A DNA stretch of 64,000 bases from Streptomyces sp. NBC_01260 (GTDB lineage: Bacteria; Actinomycetota; Actinomycetes; Streptomycetales; Streptomycetaceae), in contig NZ_CP108464.1 of NCBI RefSeq assembly GCF_036226405.1, positions 1,054,001 through 1,118,000 on the forward strand, read 5' to 3'. Each line of letters starts with the position of its first letter. Position 1 is the first letter of the stretch. Shown here piece after piece: positions 10,429-20,353 of this stretch. The notes beneath the pieces were generated by a model that was given only the letters and a program-made list of their open reading frames with translations, did no database searches and was not told the origin of the DNA. Position numbers and translations under genes: made by a program.

Positions 10429-11364
10429 TCAGCCGATCACGGTCCAGCGGCTGTCGGGATCCGTACCGCAGTCGTCGAGCTGGAGCTGCGTGGCACGGGC
10501 CATGGAGTCGTCCTTGACCTCCATGCACAGGTTGTTGCTCGCGGCGTTGCGCACGCGCACCGTGCCGTCCCCCACCGGGTCCAGCCACCACAGCTGGTTG
10601 TCCCGTGTCGAGCCGTCGCAGCGCGCCTCGATGAGCTTCGTCGCGGGCGGCTGCGCCCCGAACATCGGGACGTCCAGGCACAGGCCGTCCTTGACGTTGG
10701 CGAACAGCACGAGGTCGGCGCCGCCGGGCCCCTGGCCCGCGCCGCGCACCGACATGCTCCAGAGCTGGTTGTCCTTGTCGGTGCCGTCGCAGTAGTACTG
10801 CATGATCGGCTGGTCCACAGCGCCCTTGCCGTAGCCGGAGACGTCGGCACACATGCCGCTGTGCGCGTTCTTCAGCAGCACGCGGGAACGGCTCGAGTCC
10901 GCGAGCGTGCTCTGCTTCTTCTCGTTCGGCGCTTCCTTCTCCTTCTCCTTCTCCTTCTCTTCCTCCTTCTTCTCCGCCTCCGGAGAGGGGGAGGTGACGG
11001 TGCCCGCGCGGGGGAGGGCTGCGCCCGCCCCCGCTCCGGCGCCGGCGGGGTGCTCCGCCGGCGCCTTCTTCCCGGTCTCCCGGCCGCCGGTCGGTGAGGA
11101 GGAGACCGAGGGGCTGATCCGCCGCAGCTGGGCGGCCTCCTGCGCGGCCAGGTGCTGTTTCTTGCCGTCCTCGTCCGACTGGTAGCTGCGCCACGCGCCG
11201 AGGCCCAGGGTGGCGCCCGCGGCGAGCGCGAGCAGGGCCGTGGCCCCGGCGATCCTGGTGCCCACACGGGAGCGTTCGCCCGGTTGCTGGGCGGTCTTCG
11301 TCAGCGCCTCGACGAACCGGGCCCGCTGTCGTCGCTTTGCGTCGTCCTGCTCGGTGTCACTCAA
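10429..11364 (-). CDS. Membrane-anchored ricin B-type (beta-trefoil) lectin protein
   Basis: 311 residues from a TTG start preceded by GGGGAAG. I preferred this start because the longer frame upstream has no start with a ribosome site and an implausible Arg/Pro-rich composition. A cytoplasmic basic N-terminus (~40 residues) leads to one transmembrane helix (IAGATALLALAAGATLGLGAW), then a low-complexity Ala/Pro/Gly and Lys/Glu-rich stalk (EKKEEEKEKEKEKE) and a C-terminal beta-trefoil with two NQLW repeats and a final SRWTV, the QxW signature of ricin-type carbohydrate-binding domains. The lectin domain should face outside. The same architecture is common in Streptomyces; the ligand is unknown. 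Confidence 0.85.
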   Translation of the reverse strand: MSDTEQDDAKRRQRARFVEALTKTAQQPGERSRVGTRIAGATALLALAAGATLGLGAWRSYQSDEDGKKQHLAAQEAAQLRRISPSVSSSPTGGRETGKKAPAEHPAGAGAGAGAALPRAGTVTSPSPEAEKKEEEKEKEKEKEAPNEKKQSTLADSSRSRVLLKNAHSGMCADVSGYGKGAVDQPIMQYYCDGTDKDNQLWSMSVRGAGQGPGGADLVLFANVKDGLCLDVPMFGAQPPATKLIEARCDGSTRDNQLWWLDPVGDGTVRVRNAASNNLCMEVKDDSMARATQLQLDDCGTDPDSRWTVIG

Positions 11365-11658
11365 CGCTCTTCCCCAAGTCAACGATGGTCCAACTGTCGG
11401 CAGCCGGCCGCTTCCGCTTCCGTCACTGCCGCCCCGCCCCCGTCCGATCCGTGCGTCAGCCAACCACCGCGCCCGCCGCCCCGGGTGGCACGCCGGACGC
11501 GGTGGGCACGGGATGGGCACGACTCGGACAGGGCCCGCGCGGCACGCTCGCCCCGGGGGCGGGGCACGCGTCCTTCCGCGCGAATCCGCACGGGGAGATT
11601 CTTTCACGGACCGCGCCCCCGGCGCGGCCGGGCGGTGCCCGGTTCGGCCACCCCGCGT

Positions 11659-11811
11659 TCACCGCGCCGCCGTCCCGTACAGCTCCCGGTCCCGGAGCAG
11701 TTCGGCCGCCTTCGTCAGCGCCGCCGAGAGCCGCCGCCGGTAGGTGCTGAAGGGCAGTCGCGCCCGGCTCGCCGCCGCCTGCCGGCTGCGCGGCCCGCTC
11801 AGAAGCACGCC
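11659..11811 (-). pseudogene. C-terminal fragment of a regulatory or ATPase-type protein
   Basis: The last ~50 codons of this frame (FSTYRRRLSAALTKAAELLRDRELYG, split by me as FSTYRRRLSAALTK and AAELLRDRELYG) resemble the helical C-terminus of large Streptomyces ATP-binding/regulatory proteins. Similarity stops abruptly near 11811, where a different remnant (cas1) begins on the other strand. No start or upstream domain is present, so I call it a truncated remnant. The parent family is from memory and uncertain. Confidence 0.4.
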
Positions 11812-11993
11812 GTTCGTTCCGAAACGAACTGCGCCTCCTCCAACCACTCCCCCGCACCGTCGCCGACATCCAACAACTCCTCGACTCGAACCACACCGAC
11901 GAATGCCCCGACCCCGAAGAACAACTGGTCGCCCTTGGGGAGCCGGTCGTCGGCTCCGTACCCGCCGGCGTCAACGATGGAAACGCACCATGA
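11812..11993 (+). pseudogene. cas1: cas1e C-terminal remnant
   Basis: An open stretch ending in TGA at 11991 reads ...LPRTVADIQQLLDSNH...VPAGVNDGNAP. The closing VPAGVN-type tail and the position just upstream of a Cas2e frame suggest the end of a type I-E Cas1 integrase. The catalytic part of Cas1 is absent; the segment is joined to an unrelated fragment at about 11812. The assignment rests mainly on synteny with cas2 and the tail motif. Confidence 0.55.
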
Positions 11994-12027
11994 CTCACTC
12001 ACCGGAAAGGCACGGCCCATCTCCTCG

Positions 12028-12330
12028 ATGATCGTCATCTAAGGGCTGTCCCCGACCACCTACGCGGCGCCCTCACCCGTTGGCTCCTCGAAGTCACACC
12101 CGAGCTTTATGTCGGCACCGTCTCGGCCAAAGTCCGCGACGAGCTCTGGGCAGCCGTATCCGCCTGCGCCGAGGACGGCATCGCAGTCCTCGCCCATCCC
12201 GCAGACAACGAACAAGGCTTCCAGCTACGGACAGTTGGCGCCCGCCGCCGTGAGCCCGTCGATTTCGACGGCCTCACACTCATCGCCTTCCGGAGAGAAA
12301 GCCAAGAAATGGCAGTACCTGCCCATGCTC
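12028..12330 (+). pseudogene. cas2: cas2e (type I-E CRISPR adaptation protein), frameshifted
   Basis: ATG ATC GTC ATC is followed at once by TAA, but shifting one base at 12045 gives AVPDHLRGALTRWLLEV, then YVGTVSAKVRDELWAAV, DNEQGFQLRTVG and VDFDGLTLIAF, the full Cas2e fold order (compare PRLRGRLAIWLLEV, VYVGDVSAKIRE and PVDLDG in E. coli Cas2). A one-base deletion (or two-base insertion) between 12040 and 12045 therefore breaks the gene. The shifted frame stays open past the normal Cas2 end to a stop at 12477, running into the murJ 3' end. No cas3, cascade genes or repeats are nearby, so the locus is dead. Confidence 0.85.
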
Positions 12331-12432
12331 CCTTACCGGTCCAAATGAGTTGTGTGCATCGTGAAGTTGCCGGTAACGGGCTGGTGTGCGGGTGTCTTGC
12401 CGTGCTCGCGCTGGTCGGCCGGTGGGCGGCTC

Positions 12433-14181
12433 TCAGCTCCGCCGCAGCCGGCTCCGGACGGCCGCCAGCGCGGCGCTGACCTCCGTCAGCCGCAGCGGAC
12501 GGGCCAGCAGCGCCACCACCAGGAGGAGGACCGCGACCCCCGCGGCCGCCGCGCCGAAGTCCCCGAGCCCGGAACCCTCCGTGTCGACGGCACGGGCCGC
12601 CGCGTACGCCAGCAGCCCCGCGGGCACGCAGGCGGCCACCAGCCGCGCGTGCGCCCGCACTCCGGGCGAGCGCACCAGCGAGGGCCGGTCCACGCCGCTT
12701 CCGGAGACCCTTCGGTGCAGTACGTACGCGGTGACGGCGAAGCCGGCGAACAGCGCGACGGAGTACGCCCCGGCCATTCCCGTGACCGCCCAGCGCGGTG
12801 GCAGCACCAGGTACGCGGCGACCGCGAGGCCGGCGTTGAGCGCCGCGATGACCAGGTTCAGGAAGAACGGGGTTCGGGTGTCGCTCATCGCGTAGAACCC
12901 GCGGGAGAGCACGTACTGCCCGGAGTAGGCGATGAGCCCCGGTGCGAAGGCCGCCATCATGCCCGCCATCACGGTGATGTCGGCCGGGCCGGTCTCTCCG
13001 TGGCCGAACACCGCTCCCATCACCCACGGCGCGAGCGCGAGCAGCGCGGCGGCGGCCGGGATCACCGCCGCGGCCGAGGTCCGCAGCGCGTACGAGACGT
13101 CCCGCCGCACCCCGGACAGATCGCCCTCGGCCGCCGCCCTGCTCATCCGCGGCATCAGTGCCGTGACGAGGCTGACGGTCACGATGCCCTGCGGCACCAC
13201 CCACAGCTGGAAAGCGTAGGTGTACGCGGTGTAGCCCGCGCCGCCCGCCACGTTCTGGTCCACGGCGTGCTGGCCGGTCGCGGTGGAGAGCCGGGTCACC
13301 ACCCAGTAGGCGGCCTGGTTGGTCAGCACCAGCATGACGAGCCAGCCGGCCGCGCGCAGCGGCCGGGTGAGGCCGCTGCCGCGCCAGTCGAACCGCGGCC
13401 GCCAGCGGAACTTCGCGGCGCGCAGGGCGGGTACGAGCGCCAGGGTCTGCACAGCGATCCCGGCCGTGGTCCCCCAGCCGAGCAACTGGGCCTGCGCGGC
13501 GGTCAGACTGCCCTCCGAGCCCGCCGCGATCCAGAGGTAGAGCCCGAACACGCCGATGATCACGACGTTGTTGAGGACCGGGGTCCACATCATCGCCCCG
13601 AACCTGTTGCGGGCGTTGAGCACCTGCCCGAGCAGGGTGAAGAGTCCGTAGAAGAGGATCTGGGGCAGGCAGTAGCGGGCCAGGGCGATGGTGAGTTCGG
13701 CCTGGTCCCCGCGGTAGGTGGGGGCGTACAGGGAGATGATCAGCGGGGCGCCGACGACGGCGAGCGCGGTGAGGGCGAGGAGCCCGGCCGTGCAGAGGGT
13801 GAGGAGCCGGTCGGTGTACGCGGCCCCGCCGTCGGCGTGTTCCTTGGCGACCCGGACCAGTTCGGGGACGAATACGGCGTTCAGGGCGCCGCCGATCAGC
13901 AGCATGTAGAGGATGTTGGGCAGGGTGTTGGCGACCGTGTAGCCGTCGGCCGGCACTCCGGTGCCGAGCGCGGCGACGACGACCGCCGAGCGTATGAATC
14001 CCGTGGCCCGCGAGACGACGGACCCGGCGGCCATGACGGCACCGCTGCGCAGCACCGAGCCCGAGCCCGGCTGCTCGCGCTCCTGCGTGGCGACCCCGGT
14101 GCTCGCGTCCGCGGCCGTCACCGGTGCGCCGGGCAGGGCCGGAACGTCCGGTACGGGGTTGTGCCGGGCTGCTCCGCGCAC
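12433..14181 (-). CDS. murJ: Lipid II flippase MurJ (MviN family)
   Basis: 582 residues from a GTG start (14179-14181) preceded by GGGAG; upstream in-frame starts are possible. After a short cytoplasmic N-terminus comes SVLRSGAVMAAGSVVSRATG and about 14 hydrophobic segments, including GGALNAVFVPELVR, the MOP/MVF-family landmark. MurJ moves the peptidoglycan precursor lipid II across the membrane. Actinobacterial MurJ often sits beside the chromosome-end core genes with a long N-terminal extension and a kinase-like C-terminus; this copy lacks both and may be a second, shorter paralogue. Its 3' end abuts the CRISPR remnant. Confidence 0.85.
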   Translation of the reverse strand: MRGAARHNPVPDVPALPGAPVTAADASTGVATQEREQPGSGSVLRSGAVMAAGSVVSRATGFIRSAVVVAALGTGVPADGYTVANTLPNILYMLLIGGALNAVFVPELVRVAKEHADGGAAYTDRLLTLCTAGLLALTALAVVGAPLIISLYAPTYRGDQAELTIALARYCLPQILFYGLFTLLGQVLNARNRFGAMMWTPVLNNVVIIGVFGLYLWIAAGSEGSLTAAQAQLLGWGTTAGIAVQTLALVPALRAAKFRWRPRFDWRGSGLTRPLRAAGWLVMLVLTNQAAYWVVTRLSTATGQHAVDQNVAGGAGYTAYTYAFQLWVVPQGIVTVSLVTALMPRMSRAAAEGDLSGVRRDVSYALRTSAAAVIPAAAALLALAPWVMGAVFGHGETGPADITVMAGMMAAFAPGLIAYSGQYVLSRGFYAMSDTRTPFFLNLVIAALNAGLAVAAYLVLPPRWAVTGMAGAYSVALFAGFAVTAYVLHRRVSGSGVDRPSLVRSPGVRAHARLVAACVPAGLLAYAAARAVDTEGSGLGDFGAAAAGVAVLLLVVALLARPLRLTEVSAALAAVRSRLRRS

Positions 14182-14583
14182 CGATGTCTCCCACTCTCCG
14201 AAAGTCCCCACGGCCTCCTCGCCGGTGCCGGCTTGCGGCGCGGCGGTGCGACGGGGCGGTCGTCGGGATCGAAGGGGGGAGAATATCGGACGCGGAGAAC
14301 CCGGCTGTTCACCGGTGTGCACGAGCGGACCGTGGACCCGCCGGTGCGTTCCGGGCGGACGCCGGGCCGGCCGTTCCCCGTGGTTCCGGAGTTTTCCTCC
14401 GGCTCCCACGGCGACCCGGCCGGTCACCGACGCGCCCTGATAGCCGACATGGTCGGCCCGTTGCGCACCGAGCACAGCCCGGCCGGCTCACAGCTGACCT
14501 TCCCCTCGCCGGCGCGGACCGGCGTGCGGTCCGTGCCGTTGCGCGAGAAGTGATCACCGGCTGCTGCCGGGCGGGCACCGCTC
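14182..14583. other. Gene-free stretch upstream of murJ
   Basis: About 400 bases between the murJ start and the glu terminator. Reading frames here are short, Arg/Pro-rich shadows. The murJ promoter must lie here, but I could not pick convincing -35/-10 boxes. Confidence 0.5.
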
Positions 14584-14611
14584 CCGGGTACCGCCTCGCG
14601 GCGGTTCCCGG
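14584..14611 (-). terminator. Terminator of the gluABCD operon
   Basis: CCGGG-T-ACCGCC pairs with GGCGGT-T-CCCGG around a TCGC loop, immediately after the gluD stop. The stem has 11 pairs and one T/T mismatch. Confidence 0.7.
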
Positions 14612-15484
14612 CTACTGCGCTCCCGGCAGGAGCGTTCCTGGACCGGCCGGTGCGACGTCCACCGCCTCGGTCCTCGGATTGCGCCGCTGCCGCTTGGCCA
14701 CCCAGGTGGCGAACCAGGAGAGCAGCATGCACATCCCGATGTAGATCGGCGAGATCACCATCACCACGGGGATGAAGGGAAGATCGTAGTCGAGGTTGGA
14801 GGCGATGAGCTTCCCGGCATGGAGGAATTCCTCGTATGTGATCAGATAGCCGAGCGAGGTGTCCTTCAGCGCCACCACCAGCTGGCTGATGATGGTGGGC
14901 AGCATCGCGCGCACCGCCTGCGGGGCCAGGACGAAGGTCGTGACCTGCATCTTGCGCATGCCCAGGGCGAACGCCGCCTCGTGCTGGCCGCGTTCCACCG
15001 AGTTGATGCCGGTACGGAACACCTCGGCGAGCACCGAGCCGTTGTACAGGGTCAGCCCGGCGACCAGGGCCGGCAGCGGCTGCACCTTCAGCGCGACGAA
15101 GATGAAGAAGATCATCACCAGTACGGGCATGGCGCGGAAGAACTCGACGAGGACCGTGGCGGCCCAGCGCACCGGCCGGTGGTCGGAGAGCCGCCCGACG
15201 GCGAGGACGGCCCCGAGCGCCAGCGACAGCACCGCGGCGATCGCGAACGCCTTGAGGGTGTTGCCGAGGCCGCGCAGCAGCAGTTCCTGGATGCCCTTGT
15301 ACTCGAAGGGCGACCATTTGGCGCTGGTGAACTGGCCGGTGTCGAAGAGCAGGTAGATGACCCAGCCGACCAGGGCGAGGATCAGGACCGTCGAGACGAC
15401 CCCGTAGACGAGGTGCCGTCTGCGGCTCAGCGGTCCGGGGATGTCGTAGAGCGCGGTGGCGGAGGGTGCGGAGTGGGTGGTCAT
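14612..15484 (-). CDS. gluD: Glutamate ABC transporter permease GluD
   Basis: 290 residues; HisM-type inner-membrane permease with transmembrane helices starting at ~28-48 and the polar amino-acid transporter loop (LYNGSVLAEVFRTGINSVERGQ, the EAA-type ATPase-docking segment) near 160-185. The ATG overlaps the gluC stop by four bases, implying translational coupling. It forms the membrane channel with GluC for uptake of glutamate or a related amino acid. Confidence 0.9.
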   Translation of the reverse strand: MTTHSAPSATALYDIPGPLSRRRHLVYGVVSTVLILALVGWVIYLLFDTGQFTSAKWSPFEYKGIQELLLRGLGNTLKAFAIAAVLSLALGAVLAVGRLSDHRPVRWAATVLVEFFRAMPVLVMIFFIFVALKVQPLPALVAGLTLYNGSVLAEVFRTGINSVERGQHEAAFALGMRKMQVTTFVLAPQAVRAMLPTIISQLVVALKDTSLGYLITYEEFLHAGKLIASNLDYDLPFIPVVMVISPIYIGMCMLLSWFATWVAKRQRRNPRTEAVDVAPAGPGTLLPGAQ

Positions 15485-16125
15485 CGGGCGACTCCCCAGC
15501 GCTTCTCCATCACGTTGAACACCGCGCTGATGGACAGCGTGATGATCAGGTAGCCGACGGCGATCCAGACGAAGGTCCAGATGATGCTGTATCCCAGCTC
15601 GTTGAGGGTCTTGTAGGTGCCGAGCAGCTCGGTGACGCTGAACGCCCCGGCGATCGCCGAGTTCTTGGCCAGCGCGATGAGCGTCGAGCCGATCGGCGGG
15701 ATCACCGAGCGGAACGCCTGCGGGAGCACCACGTTGCCGAGCGTCTGCCCGAACGTCATACCGAGGCTGCGTGCCGCCTCGCCCTGGCCCTTGGGCACGG
15801 TGTTGATCCCGGAGCGCAGCACCTCGCAGATGAAAGCGGAGGTGTAGCAGCCGAGAGCCATGACCGCGAAGACCTTGAACGGCAGCACCAGGCCGAAGCG
15901 CGGCAGACCGAGCAGCACGGCGAAGAAGAGCAGGGTAAGCGGGGTGTTGCGCAGCACCGTGACCCAGACCGCGCCGAGCACCCGCAACGAGCCGACGGGC
16001 GCCACCCGGCAGGAGGCCATCACGAAGCCGATGACCATCGCCAGGATCGAGGCGTAGACGGTGAGTTCGAGGGTTCCGAGGAAGCCCTCGCCGTACAGCG
16101 CGAAGTTTTCGGTGAGTACGTCCAC
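15481..16125 (-). CDS. gluC: Glutamate ABC transporter permease GluC
   Basis: 214 residues, five predicted membrane segments, with the docking loop [21 protein letters not shown] motif near 110-130. Third gene of the operon, 16 bases after gluB and overlapping gluD by four bases. Length and order match the gluABCD operon of corynebacteria and streptomycetes. Confidence 0.9.
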   Translation of the reverse strand: MDVLTENFALYGEGFLGTLELTVYASILAMVIGFVMASCRVAPVGSLRVLGAVWVTVLRNTPLTLLFFAVLLGLPRFGLVLPFKVFAVMALGCYTSAFICEVLRSGINTVPKGQGEAARSLGMTFGQTLGNVVLPQAFRSVIPPIGSTLIALAKNSAIAGAFSVTELLGTYKTLNELGYSIIWTFVWIAVGYLIITLSISAVFNVMEKRWGVAR

Positions 16126-16141
16126 GGTTCTGGTCGTCCTC

Positions 16142-17056
16142 TCAGGTCGCCGGGTAGCGGTCGATGGGCGGCGGCTTCGGTGCGGGCACCCCGGAGAGGC
16201 CGAGCGTGGCCTCGAAGGCCTTCTTCCAGTTGCCGTTCTTCTCGTTGGCCTCCAGCGCGTCGTTGAGCGCGAAGCGCAGCGCGTTGTCGCTGCGCGGGAC
16301 GCCGATGCCGTACGGCTCCCGGGAGAACGGCTTGCCGACGACCTTCATCTCGTCGGGCGCCTTGGCCGCGAAGCCCAGCAGGATCGCGTCGTCCGTGGTG
16401 ACGACGTCGACCTGGTAGGTCAGCAGGTTGTCGACGCAGATGGAGTACGTGTCGTAGGCGACCAGGTCGGCCTTCGGGTAGTCGGCGGCGATCCGCTGGT
16501 ACGGGGTCGAACCCGCCGCCGAGCAGACCGTCTTGCCCGCCAGGTCCTGTGGGCCGTGGATGTCGTTCTCGTCCGTGCGGACCAGCAGCCCCTGGCCGGC
16601 CATGTAGTAGGGGCCGGCGAATCCGACGAGCTTCTTGCGCATGGCGTTGATCGTGTAGGTGCCGACGTAGTAGTCGATCTGCCCGTTCTGCAACGCCGTC
16701 TCGCGGTTGGCCGAGGCGATCGTCTTGAACTGGATCGTCTTCGGGTCGAAGCCCAGCGAGGCCGACATCATCCGGGCGATCTCGATGTCGAAGCCGGAGT
16801 AGACCCCGGTGGCGGGGTCCTTCTCGCCCAGGTAGGGCTGGTCCTCCTTGGCACCCACCCGCAGGTATCCGCGTTTCTTCGCCGTCGTCCAGGTGCTGGA
16901 GTCCGGCAGCCGGAAGCCGGTGTCGACCTGGTAGACCGGCAGCGCTTCGGCCTTCGGCCCCTTCACCGGCGGGCTGCCTTCCTTGCCGCAGCCGGCGGCG
17001 AGAACGGCCAGCAGGAGGGCGGCACAGGCGGCCAGTACTTTCCTCGTACGCAACAC
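16142..17056 (-). CDS. gluB: Glutamate-binding lipoprotein GluB
   Basis: 304 residues. The N-terminus [18 protein letters not shown] runs into the lipobox LAAGC, so it is a lipoprotein tethered outside the membrane. The mature part is a family 3 solute-binding protein ([15 protein letters not shown]...[14 protein letters not shown]...[15 protein letters not shown]). It delivers substrate to GluC/GluD. It lies 11 bases after gluA. Confidence 0.9.
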   Translation of the reverse strand: MLRTRKVLAACAALLLAVLAAGCGKEGSPPVKGPKAEALPVYQVDTGFRLPDSSTWTTAKKRGYLRVGAKEDQPYLGEKDPATGVYSGFDIEIARMMSASLGFDPKTIQFKTIASANRETALQNGQIDYYVGTYTINAMRKKLVGFAGPYYMAGQGLLVRTDENDIHGPQDLAGKTVCSAAGSTPYQRIAADYPKADLVAYDTYSICVDNLLTYQVDVVTTDDAILLGFAAKAPDEMKVVGKPFSREPYGIGVPRSDNALRFALNDALEANEKNGNWKKAFEATLGLSGVPAPKPPPIDRYPAT

Positions 17057-17067
17057 AGGGCCTCCCG

Positions 17068-17811
<744 letters not shown>

Positions 17812-17967
17812 ACGCTGCCCTACCCACTTATCGCTTGGTCGAGGTCAGCGCAAACTATCCATCCCGGCAAGGGACTTCACACCCGACACGCGTAAATGGG
17901 GCATAAGGCGTTTTATCTCGTCGCAGCGCGGATCCGGGCGGGGACCACCCCGATCCGGACGGCCGCC

Positions 17968-18408
17968 TCAGCCCTCGGCCGACTCCGAGTAGATCTGGGA
18001 CAGCTCCGGGCTGCCCGACATCGCCCAGCCCAGACCGGCCTCCACCACATCGATCTCGCGTCCGGAGGCGAGCCGCACCACGGGCTGGCCGCTCGGCCAG
18101 ATGTGCCAGAGCGCGCCGGGAACGTTGCGCACCAGGACCGTTCCCAGGTAGAGCCCCGCGTCATTGCCCAGCCAGGGCAGCTCCTCCGGGTCGTCGCGCC
18201 AGCGCGGTGGCAGCTGGTCCAGTGCCGCCAACGAGGCCGGACTGTCGTCGAGTTCGAGCCCGCGCTCCCCGGCCCGGACGCGGAGCAGGTCACATTCGGC
18301 GAGCAGTTGGGCCACGCCTTCCGGATCGGCGTCGACGGCGGCGGCGAGCCCCGCCTCCCGCGTACCGTCGTGACGCTTACGCCAGTTGTCCAAGAAAGGG
18401 ATGTTCAT
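17968..18408 (-). CDS. DUF6278 family protein
   Basis: 146 residues starting MNIPFLDNWRKRHDG, a recognisable DUF6278 N-terminus; the in-frame extension upstream has no ribosome site. It is acidic and soluble with no signal peptide (PEELPWLGNDAGLYLGTVLVRNVPGALWHIW is the conserved-looking centre, here split: PEELPWLGNDAGLYLG then TVLVRNVPGALWHIW). Function unknown. It lies upstream of gluA in the same orientation but ~155 bases away, so it is probably a separate unit. Confidence 0.8.
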   Translation of the reverse strand: MNIPFLDNWRKRHDGTREAGLAAAVDADPEGVAQLLAECDLLRVRAGERGLELDDSPASLAALDQLPPRWRDDPEELPWLGNDAGLYLGTVLVRNVPGALWHIWPSGQPVVRLASGREIDVVEAGLGWAMSGSPELSQIYSESAEG

Positions 18409-18877
18409 ACCGCTCAGGGTCGCATCCCGGCCCTGATCCGCACCACAGGACGCGCGGTCTGTCGTTCGAGCACGGAACACCTGATGTACCTCGCACGTTC
18501 ACCCGGACACGTCCGGCGGCCTCGGACGCAGGCCGGGAAAAGGGGTGGTGACATCCCGCCGCGCACTGATAGGTTCACGATCATGTGCAGCCCCGAATCG
18601 GACAGAAGCTAGCCACCGGTCCCCGGTGGCCTCCCGACCGGCCGGACCCCGTCCGCCCAGGTCACACACGGTTGCCACCCCGGACCCATGCGGTTGCGGG
18701 TTGCGCTTCGGCGTACGCACAAGGGTGAAGATTCCCCGGCCGTCACAGCTCCGCCGATGTGCCGTGTCACGGCCACGATCACAGTGACCGTTCCGCCGCG
18801 TTGCCGCTCGTCATGCGAGCGGGTGCGGCCCGCATCCCCAACCGGTTCTGTCCATCAGCCGTCCATGGGGTTCCTTC
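18409..18877 (+). promoter_or_regulatory. Long leader upstream of the chloramphenicol-type exporter
   Basis: Gene-free stretch of ~470 bases. It holds a nine-codon ORF at 18583 (MCSPESDRS) followed directly by a short hairpin (CCACCGG/CCGGTGG, 18613-18629). The exporter ATG itself has only a weak ribosome site. A short ORF plus hairpin ahead of a drug-resistance gene would fit attenuation, but nothing here proves it. Confidence 0.25.
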
Positions 18878-20074
18878 ATGCCATTTTCCGTATACGCGCT
18901 CGGGCTCGCCGTCTTCGCCCAGGGCACTTCCGAGTTCATGCTGTCCGGCCTGCTGTCGGGCATCTCCGATGACCTGCATGTCTCCATCCCCGCCGCAGCC
19001 CTGCTGACCTCGGCGTTCGCCGTCGGGATCGTGATCGGGGCGCCGCTGATGGCGCTCCTGGGGCGCAATTGGCCCCGTCGGCGCGCCCTGTTGTTCTTCC
19101 TCTGCGTCTTCGCGGCCGTCCATGTCATCGGCGCGGTCACCAGCAGCTACGGTCTGCTGCTCGCGACGCGGGTCGTCGGCGCGCTGGCGAACGCCGGCTT
19201 CTGGGCGGTCGCCCTGGTGACCGCGGTCGCCCTGGCCGGGCCCGGGGCGCGGGCCCGTGCCACCTCCGTGGTGGTCGGGGGTGTCACCGTCGCCTGTGTG
19301 GCAGGGGTGCCGGCCGGGGCGTGGCTGGGCGCCCAGTGGGGGTGGCGGGCGGCCTTCTGGGCCGTCGCCCTCGTCTCACTCCCGGCGATCGCCGTCATCG
19401 CGGCGGCGATTCCGGCGGGGCGGCCCCCGTCCGCCCTGGCGAGCGCACACGCCGAGCTGCGGAGCCTGGCGGGGCGCGGGCTGCAGCTGACCCTGCTGAC
19501 GAGCGCACTCGTCCAGGGCGCGACCTTCTGCGCGTTCTCGTATCTCGAACCGATCGCCACACATGTCACCGGGTTCGGCGCCGCGTGGGTGCCCGCCCTG
19601 CTCGCCCTGTTCGGGGTCGGCTCGTTCATCGGGGTCGCCGTCTGCGGCCGGATCATCGATTCCCGGCCGGTCGCGCTGACCGCGGCCGGGCTGGTGTCGC
19701 TCGCCGTCGGCTGGGCCCTGTTCGCGTGGACGGCGGGGAGCCCCGCGGCGGTGTTCGTGCTCGTTCTCGTCCAGGGGATGCTGGCGTTCGGCACCGGCAC
19801 CGCGCTGATCTCGCACGTGTTCCGCCTGGCGGCCGGTGCGCCCACCCTGTCCGGTTCGTTCGCCACCGCGGCGTTCAATGTGGGCGGCGCGCTCGGCCCC
19901 TGGATCGGCGGGCTCGCGATCGATGCGGGGTTCGGCTTCCGGGCACCGCTCTGGGTGAGCGCGCTGCTGATGATCCTGGCGCTCGGCACCGCCGGAGCCG
20001 CGCGGGCCTGCCGCCCGGCCCCGGCACTAGGATCTGGCGCACACGCATACGAACAGGAGAGTCCGAGTGGCTGA
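18878..20074 (+). CDS. Cmx/CmrA-type chloramphenicol efflux MFS transporter
   Basis: 398 residues, 12 hydrophobic helices. The start MPFSVYALGLAVFAQGTSEFMLSGLL and the loop LGRNWPRRRALLF match the DHA1 drug-exporter group that contains Cmx/CmrA/CmlR. It should expel chloramphenicol-like drugs by proton antiport. The last eight bases overlap the glutaredoxin start, so the two genes share a transcript. Substrate assignment is by family only. Confidence 0.8.
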   Translation: MPFSVYALGLAVFAQGTSEFMLSGLLSGISDDLHVSIPAAALLTSAFAVGIVIGAPLMALLGRNWPRRRALLFFLCVFAAVHVIGAVTSSYGLLLATRVVGALANAGFWAVALVTAVALAGPGARARATSVVVGGVTVACVAGVPAGAWLGAQWGWRAAFWAVALVSLPAIAVIAAAIPAGRPPSALASAHAELRSLAGRGLQLTLLTSALVQGATFCAFSYLEPIATHVTGFGAAWVPALLALFGVGSFIGVAVCGRIIDSRPVALTAAGLVSLAVGWALFAWTAGSPAAVFVLVLVQGMLAFGTGTALISHVFRLAAGAPTLSGSFATAAFNVGGALGPWIGGLAIDAGFGFRAPLWVSALLMILALGTAGAARACRPAPALGSGAHAYEQESPSG

Positions 20075-20336
20075 GGACCGTGCCGGTGTGGTCGTCTACT
20101 GGCGGCCCGGCTGCCCGTACTGCATGAAGCTCCGGCTGCGCCTGCGGTTCACGAAGCTGGAATACACCGAGGTCAACATCTGGCGGGACCCCGAGGCTGC
20201 CGCGTTCGTCCGCTCCGTGGCGGACGGGAACGAGACCGTGCCGACGGTCACCGTGGGCGGGAAGGCCATGGTCAACCCGTCGAAACGCCAGGTGGTGGAG
20301 GCCGTACGGGCTCAGACGCCCGGGGCGGGCGCCTGA
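20067..20336 (+). CDS. Mycoredoxin-like glutaredoxin
   Basis: 89 residues with a thioredoxin fold: VVVYWRPGCPYCMKLR carries the CPYC redox centre, and ETVPTVTVGG is the cis-Pro loop. Length and sequence fit actinobacterial mycoredoxin-type proteins, which use mycothiol to reduce mixed disulfides in the cytoplasm. The start overlaps the exporter by eight bases. Confidence 0.88.
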   Translation: MAEDRAGVVVYWRPGCPYCMKLRLRLRFTKLEYTEVNIWRDPEAAAFVRSVADGNETVPTVTVGGKAMVNPSKRQVVEAVRAQTPGAGA

Positions 20337-20353
20337 GCACGGGCCGTGCTCAG
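20333..20353. terminator. Compact hairpin between convergent genes
   Basis: CTGAGCACGG is followed almost immediately by CCGTGCTCAG, spanning the stop codons of the glutaredoxin and exonuclease III genes. It probably terminates both. Confidence 0.6.

Noticed and set aside
5858..11194. Very long open frame on the minus strand opposite the giant gene
   Set aside because: It is antisense to the giant gene with Arg/Gly/Val-rich nonsense composition, has no ribosome site, and crosses the terminator and a real gene. It is a GC-bias shadow.
12330..12432. Possible CRISPR array after cas2
   Set aside because: No direct repeats of 28-29 bases are present between the cas2 remnant and murJ.
12352..14553. 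Long plus-strand frame opposite murJ
   Set aside because: No domain, repetitive Arg/Gly/Glu composition, and it mirrors a clear MurJ membrane protein on the other strand.
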